A stretch of DNA of 19,479 bases from RUG100 sp963542695 (lineage in GTDB: Bacteria > Bacillota > Clostridia > Peptostreptococcales > Anaerovoracaceae): the NCBI GenBank assembly GCA_963542695.1, contig CAUTYX010000023.1:1-19479 (forward strand), written 5' to 3'. The notes under the pieces were generated by a model. The model did not search any database and had not been told where the DNA came from. It worked only from the letters and a program-made list of their open reading frames with translations. Shown piece by piece: positions 14,792-19,479 of this stretch (the first letter of the stretch is position 1; each line of letters begins with the position of its first letter). The translations under genes and the position numbers were made by a program.

Positions 14792-16150
14792 ATGGGAAGT
14801 TTATTTGGAACAGATGGAGTTAGAGGGATCGCCAACTCCGAATTAACGCCGAATTTGGCTTTTAACCTTGGAAAAGCGGGAGCGTATGTATTAAGTAAGG
14901 CAAATTCCAATGCTAAACCGGTTTTTGTTATTGGTGCCGACACACGTATTTCCGGAGATATGCTGGAAAATGCATTGTGTGCAGGGATTCTATCTGTAGG
15001 CGGCAATGTAATTAAACTAGGTGTGATTCCCACTCCGGCAGTAGCTTTTTTAGTTCGATACTTTAAGGCCGATGCCGGTGTAATGATTTCGGCATCTCAT
15101 AACCCTTTTGAGTACAACGGTATTAAATTTTTCAATGGAGAAGGCTATAAACTGGACGACAGCATTGAAGAAAAAATCGAAAAAACCATTTTGCGAGAGC
15201 CGGATACCGAAGCTGCCAAAATAGGAGATGGCTTGGGTCGTTGTATTGAGGCAGAAGATGATGCACTGAGGCTGTATGCGGATTTCTTACTTTCCACTGT
15301 AAAGGATTTGGATTTAACCGGCAAAAAAGTAGTGCTGGATTGTGCCAATGGAGCCAGCTACCGAGTAGCGGAAATGGTCTATAGTGACCTGGGGGCTACT
15401 ACCATTATGCTCGGCAATGAACCAAACGGAATCAATATCAACCAGGCATGCGGATCCACCCATCCTGAGAACCTGCAGGGTGCGGTTATTAGAGAACAAG
15501 CAGATATTGGTCTTGCTTACGATGGGGACGCGGATCGTCTCATTGCCGTTGCTGACAACGGGGAGCTAATTGATGGTGATAAGATTATGTGTATCTGTGC
15601 AGCCATGTTAAAAAAGCAGGGACAGCTGGAAAAGAATCTGTTGACGGCTACCGTGATGAGCAATTTAGGCTTGCACAAATATATGGAAAAACAAGGCATT
15701 GATGTAGAAGTTACCGGTGTCGGTGATCGGTATGTTTTGGAAAGCATGCTAAAAACCGGCAGCTGCATCGGAGGAGAACAATCAGGGCATGTTATCTTTT
15801 TAGACCATACCACTACAGGCGATGGTATTATGTCGTCTCTGCAGTTGGTACAGGCTATTGCGGCCAGTGGAAAAACATCTTCTCAATTGGCAGAGGATAT
15901 TATCATGTATCCACAGGTTTTACGCAATGCAATAGTAAAGAATGAAAACAAGAAAAAATACAAAGAAGACGATGAAGTAGTAGCTGCTATTACACAGGTG
16001 GAAGAAAAGATGGCCGGAGAAGGTCGTGTCTTTATTCGTCCGTCAGGAACAGAACCCTTGGTTCGCGTCATGCTGGAAGGCGATGATGTGGAAAAAATCT
16101 CGGATATGGCTGAAGGGTTGGCAGAACTATTAACTAGAAAATTTGGATAA
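14792..16150 (+). CDS. glmM: Phosphoglucosamine mutase GlmM
   Basis: GlmM converts glucosamine-6-phosphate to glucosamine-1-phosphate on the way to UDP-GlcNAc, the precursor for peptidoglycan. It is also known to bind and inhibit CdaA. The alpha-D-phosphohexomutase signature is complete: LFGTDGVRG at the N-terminus, the phosphoserine loop SASHNP with Ser102, the metal loop DGDADR (244-249) and the phosphate-binding RPSGTEP (416-422). Length (452) is standard. AGAGGA (14779-14784) is 7 bases from the ATG. It lies 52 bases after cdaR with no terminator or promoter seen between, so it belongs to the cda operon. Confidence 0.98.
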   Translation: MGSLFGTDGVRGIANSELTPNLAFNLGKAGAYVLSKANSNAKPVFVIGADTRISGDMLENALCAGILSVGGNVIKLGVIPTPAVAFLVRYFKADAGVMISASHNPFEYNGIKFFNGEGYKLDDSIEEKIEKTILREPDTEAAKIGDGLGRCIEAEDDALRLYADFLLSTVKDLDLTGKKVVLDCANGASYRVAEMVYSDLGATTIMLGNEPNGININQACGSTHPENLQGAVIREQADIGLAYDGDADRLIAVADNGELIDGDKIMCICAAMLKKQGQLEKNLLTATVMSNLGLHKYMEKQGIDVEVTGVGDRYVLESMLKTGSCIGGEQSGHVIFLDHTTTGDGIMSSLQLVQAIAASGKTSSQLAEDIIMYPQVLRNAIVKNENKKKYKEDDEVVAAITQVEEKMAGEGRVFIRPSGTEPLVRVMLEGDDVEKISDMAEGLAELLTRKFG

Positions 16151-16191
16151 GCTTCCGAAAATATTACGTTAGGATTTAGGAGGAAAGAACA

Positions 16192-18021
16192 ATGTGCGGA
16201 ATCGTAGGATATATTGGAAACGACAACGCTAAAGAAATCATTGTTGAAGGGCTGCGTAGATTAGAGTATCGTGGCTATGATTCAGCAGGAATTGCTTTGT
16301 ATCATGATGGAAAAATAGAAACCAGAAAGCATGTAGGAGAGCTGATAAACCTGGAAAAAATCATTGGGGAGGCTTCTTTTGAGAGCTATATGGGGATTGG
16401 TCACACCAGATGGGCGACCCATGGTGTTCCCTCTGATGTCAATGCTCATCCTCACAGCAATATGGATAATACTATTACGGTAGTCCATAATGGGATTATT
16501 GAAAACTTTGTGGAATTACGGGAAATGTTGGAAAAAGACCATGGTGTAGTGTTTAAATCCGATACTGACACGGAGGTCATTGCCCACATGATCAGCCTGT
16601 ATTACAATGGTGATTTGCATCAGGCTGTCAATAAGGCTGTTGTAGATATGCGAGGAGCGTATGCCATTGCTGTTATTTGTGCAGACGAGCCTGATAAAAT
16701 CGTTGGGGTTCGAAAAGATGCGCCGCTAGTTGCCGGAGTAGGAGAGGGTAGCAATTTCCTGGCAAGTGATATTCCTGCATTTTTGCGCTATGTACGCCAG
16801 GTATACTTTATCGAAAACAATGAAACTGTCGTAGTTACCAAGGACAATATTTGTATTTATGATGAAAATGACAAACTGGTAACCCGCGATACATACCATG
16901 TGGATTGGGATGTAGATGCGGCAGAAAAAGGTGGATATCCGCATTTCATGCTAAAGGAAATCCACGAACAGCCAAAGGCTCTTTCCGAAACACTACATCG
17001 TCGTTTAGATGACAAGGGAAATATCGTGCTGGATGGTATTTCCATGACTAGAGAAGATATTGATAGATTTACTCGAATCTATATTGTTGCTTGTGGTACA
17101 GCATACCATGCCGGTCTGGTAGGAAAGTACATTATCGAAAAGATGACTCGAACACCGGTAGAGGTAGATGTGGCCAGTGAATTCAGATATCGAGATCCAT
17201 ATGTAGATGACAATACGTTATTTATTGCCATCAGTCAATCAGGAGAAACACAGGACACCCTGGCGGCACTGCGAGAAGCAAAGAGCAAAGGAGCCCGGGT
17301 ACTGTCAGTGGTAAATGTCGTTGGAAGCTCTGTGGCAAGAGAATCCGATGATGTATTCTATACATGGGCCGGACCGGAGATTGCCGTTGCCAGCACCAAA
17401 GCCTATGTAACTCAGTTGATGTGCATGTATATGATCGCCTTATATATGGGGCAGCTAAAGGGAACCCTATCTGAAAAAGAATATCACTCCACTATTGATC
17501 AGCTTTCGGAAATCCCCGAAAAGCTAGAAAAATGGCTGGAAGATGATACGATTATTCAGTCTTTGGCACGGAGATTCTATCGTCGTAACGAAATGTTCTA
17601 TATTGGTCGCGGGTTAGATTCTACCGTTGCCTATGAAGGCTCTTTGAAGATGAAGGAAATCTCTTATATCAATACTTTTGCTATTGCAGCAGGAGAACTA
17701 AAGCATGGTACCATTGCCTTAATCGAAGAGGGTACTCTCTTTGTGACGTTGGCCACCCAGGACAAGTTATTTGAAAAAATGCTGTCTAATATTGAAGAAA
17801 TCCGTGCCCGTGGCGCGTATGTGGTTGCGGTTGCCAAGGAAGAAAACAAAGGTGTAGAAAGCAAAGCAGACGATGTTATTTACATTCCCGAATGCTCTGA
17901 TGATTTGTCGCCGTTGCTTTCTGTTATTCCATTGCAACTCTTTGCATACTATGTAGCCAAAGAGCGCAAGTGCAATATTGACAAACCGAGAAACTTGGCA
18001 AAATCTGTAACAGTGGAGTAA
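16192..18021 (+). CDS. glmS: Glutamine-fructose-6-phosphate aminotransferase GlmS
   Basis: GlmS makes glucosamine-6-phosphate from fructose-6-phosphate and glutamine, the first committed step to UDP-GlcNAc. The N-terminal glutaminase domain begins with the catalytic Cys2 (MCGIVGYIG) and has the RRLEYRGYDSAGI and HTRWATHG blocks. The isomerase half has two SIS domains: VACGTAYHAG (from residue 299) and the sugar-phosphate loop SQSGET (348-353). The C-terminus is the family ending PRNLAKSVTVE. Length (609) is normal. AGGAGG is just upstream of the ATG. The 41-base gap after glmM is too short for a glmS ribozyme, so control is likely through the operon promoter or the enzyme itself. Confidence 0.98.
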   Translation: MCGIVGYIGNDNAKEIIVEGLRRLEYRGYDSAGIALYHDGKIETRKHVGELINLEKIIGEASFESYMGIGHTRWATHGVPSDVNAHPHSNMDNTITVVHNGIIENFVELREMLEKDHGVVFKSDTDTEVIAHMISLYYNGDLHQAVNKAVVDMRGAYAIAVICADEPDKIVGVRKDAPLVAGVGEGSNFLASDIPAFLRYVRQVYFIENNETVVVTKDNICIYDENDKLVTRDTYHVDWDVDAAEKGGYPHFMLKEIHEQPKALSETLHRRLDDKGNIVLDGISMTREDIDRFTRIYIVACGTAYHAGLVGKYIIEKMTRTPVEVDVASEFRYRDPYVDDNTLFIAISQSGETQDTLAALREAKSKGARVLSVVNVVGSSVARESDDVFYTWAGPEIAVASTKAYVTQLMCMYMIALYMGQLKGTLSEKEYHSTIDQLSEIPEKLEKWLEDDTIIQSLARRFYRRNEMFYIGRGLDSTVAYEGSLKMKEISYINTFAIAAGELKHGTIALIEEGTLFVTLATQDKLFEKMLSNIEEIRARGAYVVAVAKEENKGVESKADDVIYIPECSDDLSPLLSVIPLQLFAYYVAKERKCNIDKPRNLAKSVTVE

Positions 18022-18023
18022 AT

Positions 18024-19274
18024 ATGGAAAACTATATTGTAAAAGACATTGCCCTGGCTCCATCAGGTCATCAGAAAATCCAGTGGGTAAAGGAAAATAT
18101 GCCTCTTCTTTCATCCTTGGAGGAAGAGTTTAAGAGAACAAAACCATTTGACGGCACTAAGATTTCTCTGTCTATTCATATGGAAGCAAAGACAGCGTAT
18201 CTTTGTAAAGTACTGGCTGCCGGCGGAGCAATTTTGTCTGCTACCGGTAGCAACAGCTTGTCTACGCAGGACGATGTGGCCGCGGCATTAGCAGAAGATG
18301 GAATCCATATTTATGCCATTCATGGTATTGATGAAAAAGGGTATTATAATCATATTGAAAAATGCCTGGAACAAAAACCCAATATCATCATTGACGATGG
18401 TGGTGATTTAGTAGGGATGGTTCACGATACAAGACCGGACTTGGCAAAAGAAGTATGGGGTGGTTGTGAAGAGACCACCACCGGAATATTGCGCCTAAAG
18501 GCCATGGAAAAGCAAGGTGTGCTGAAATTCCCTATGGTTGCGGTAAACGATGCCGATTGCAAACATCTTTTTGATAATCGCTACGGCACCGGACAATCAG
18601 TTTGGGATAGCATCATGCGGAATACCAATTTGGTAGTGGCTTCTAAAACAGTTGTTGTCGCCGGATACGGTTGGTGCAGCAGAGGCATTGCCATGCGTGC
18701 CGCAGCATTAGGTGCCCAGGTAATTGTAACAGAAGTAAATCCTATTCGAGCCATGGAAGCTCGCATGGATGGTTATTCTGTTATGACGATGGAAAAGGCG
18801 GCACTTCTTGGTGATATCTTTGTAACAGCAACCGGATGCAAGGGGACGATTCCTCTTTCTGCCATGGAGAAAATGAAAAACGGAGCTATTTTGTGTAATG
18901 CCGGTCATTTCAACGTAGAAATCGATATGGAGGCTTTAGAAGCAGCTGCTGTGGAAAAACGAGAATCTCGTAAGAATATCATGAGTTACAAACTTTCCAA
19001 CGGAAATCGTATTCATATTATTGGCGAAGGAAAGCTGGTAAATATTGCTGCTGCAGATGGTCACCCGGCAGAAATTATGGATCTGTCCTTTGCAGTACAG
19101 GCCATGAGTGCTCTATATATTAAGGATCATCACAAGGAACTGGAAAATAAAGTTGTAGATGTGTCTGGGCAAGTAGACGACTTAATCGCTCGTAGGAAAC
19201 TGGCGGCCTGGGGGATTGAAATTGACACACTGACAGACGAACAGGAAGCGTATTTGTCCAGTTGGCAAGTATAA
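18024..19274 (+). CDS. ahcY: S-adenosylhomocysteinase (short, Thermotoga-like type)
   Basis: This NAD-dependent enzyme splits S-adenosylhomocysteine into adenosine and homocysteine, clearing the product of methyl transfer. Conserved blocks are present: IHMEAKTA (first-domain His), SNSLSTQDDVAAAL, EETTTGILRL, NDADCKHLFDN with the catalytic Lys and Asp, the NAD loop GYGWCSRG (214-221) and CNAGHFNVEID. It is 416 residues and ends without the KPDHYRY-type tail of the long enzymes, as in Thermotoga-like members. Ser219 replaces the third Gly of the GxGxxG turn, where relatives I know have GYGWCGRG. GGAG (18015-18018) overlaps the end of glmS and the gap is 2 bases, so it is coupled to glmS. An S-inosylhomocysteine hydrolase role, known in a methanogen relative, cannot be excluded. 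Confidence 0.93.
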   Translation: MENYIVKDIALAPSGHQKIQWVKENMPLLSSLEEEFKRTKPFDGTKISLSIHMEAKTAYLCKVLAAGGAILSATGSNSLSTQDDVAAALAEDGIHIYAIHGIDEKGYYNHIEKCLEQKPNIIIDDGGDLVGMVHDTRPDLAKEVWGGCEETTTGILRLKAMEKQGVLKFPMVAVNDADCKHLFDNRYGTGQSVWDSIMRNTNLVVASKTVVVAGYGWCSRGIAMRAAALGAQVIVTEVNPIRAMEARMDGYSVMTMEKAALLGDIFVTATGCKGTIPLSAMEKMKNGAILCNAGHFNVEIDMEALEAAAVEKRESRKNIMSYKLSNGNRIHIIGEGKLVNIAAADGHPAEIMDLSFAVQAMSALYIKDHHKELENKVVDVSGQVDDLIARRKLAAWGIEIDTLTDEQEAYLSSWQV

Positions 19275-19339
19275 ACATCATTTACACATCCATTACGTTA
19301 AAGATAATATTACATAAACATAACGTTAGAATTGTGAAG

Positions 19340-19378
19340 TAGGAGTTTTGCACTACATTTAGCAGACTCCTATTTTTT
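19340..19378 (+). terminator. Rho-independent terminator after the glm-ahcY operon
   Basis: TAGGAGT (19340-19346) pairs with ACTCCTA (19366-19372), with a further TGC/GCA pairing in the loop, followed by TTTTTT (19373-19378). It lies 65 bases after the S-adenosylhomocysteinase stop and is the expected end of the operon. The remaining 56 genomic bases (19379-19434) hold nothing I can assign. Confidence 0.85.
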
Positions 19379-19434
19379 AGTTAAGTCCATCAACTGAAAA
19401 GCTTGAGGTTTCCTGGAATTTTAATGGATATATG

Positions 19435-19479
19435 CTGTCTCTTATACACATCTCCGAGCCCACGAGACTACGCTGCATC
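19435..19479. other. Nextera (Tn5) adapter with i7 index, right end
   Basis: Bases 19435-19453 are the reverse complement of the 19-base Tn5 mosaic end. Bases 19454-19468 are the read-2 side adapter (CCGAGCCCACGAGAC). 19469-19476 (TACGCTGC) is an i7 index barcode, and ATC begins the P7 sequence. The genome ends at 19434. This is an untrimmed library artefact. Confidence 0.98.

Noticed and set aside
19281..19328. TTTACA-N16-GATAAT promoter-like pair and TAACGTTA palindrome after the last gene
   Set aside because: The region is AT-rich, the match is modest, and a terminator follows within 40 bases. It is too weak to list as a promoter.

Overview
The window is one assembled contig of about 19.4 kb. 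Both ends are uncut Illumina Nextera (Tn5) adapter: bases 1-24 and 19435-19479. The biological sequence is therefore 25-19434, and the first gene is cut at its 5' end. The DNA is coding-dense, with G+C in the mid-40s % by eye. Shine-Dalgarno sites are strong (AGGAGG-like) and promoters are sigma-A type. The gene content (cdaA-cdaR-glmM, yhaM, recD2, comF, long-form hpf with an upstream raiA-motif-like RNA) points to a Firmicute of the class Clostridia. I would not name a genus. I see no phage, insertion sequence, CRISPR, tRNA or rRNA.

Layout. 25-636: the end of a YgjP-like (DUF45) metalloprotease. 727-1329: an unrecognised helical protein, convergent with and touching a sodium/calcium exchanger-family antiporter (1326-2291, minus strand). 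2292-2442: a divergent promoter region whose two -35 boxes are almost back to back. 2443-7129: two tandem MacB/FtsX-type ABC half-transporters, each an ATPase fused to a permease, probably forming a heterodimer. 7182-11149: yhaM (3'-5' exoribonuclease), recD2 (helicase) and comF (phosphoribosyltransferase-like), closely packed. 11208-12092: an unrecognised helical protein. 12140-12316: a structured non-coding RNA with its own promoter, best matched by position and fold to the raiA motif. 12394-12918: long-form hibernation factor hpf. 12972-19274: cdaA, cdaR, glmM, glmS and an S-adenosylhomocysteinase, followed by a terminator.

How the genes work together. CdaA makes c-di-AMP, CdaR regulates it, and GlmM is a known CdaA partner. 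GlmS and GlmM make glucosamine-6-phosphate and then glucosamine-1-phosphate for the cell wall, so this block joins second-messenger signalling to wall precursor supply. Hpf and the upstream RNA concern ribosome dormancy and stationary-phase physiology. YhaM, RecD2 and ComF are nucleic-acid metabolism genes. The exchanger and the ABC pair are membrane genes reading away from a shared control region.

The most interesting items are the large structured RNA upstream of hpf, the intrinsic terminator buried in the opposing exchanger gene, the unknown gene at 11208-12092, and the asymmetric ABC pair with an acidic Gly/Asp-rich extracellular loop.
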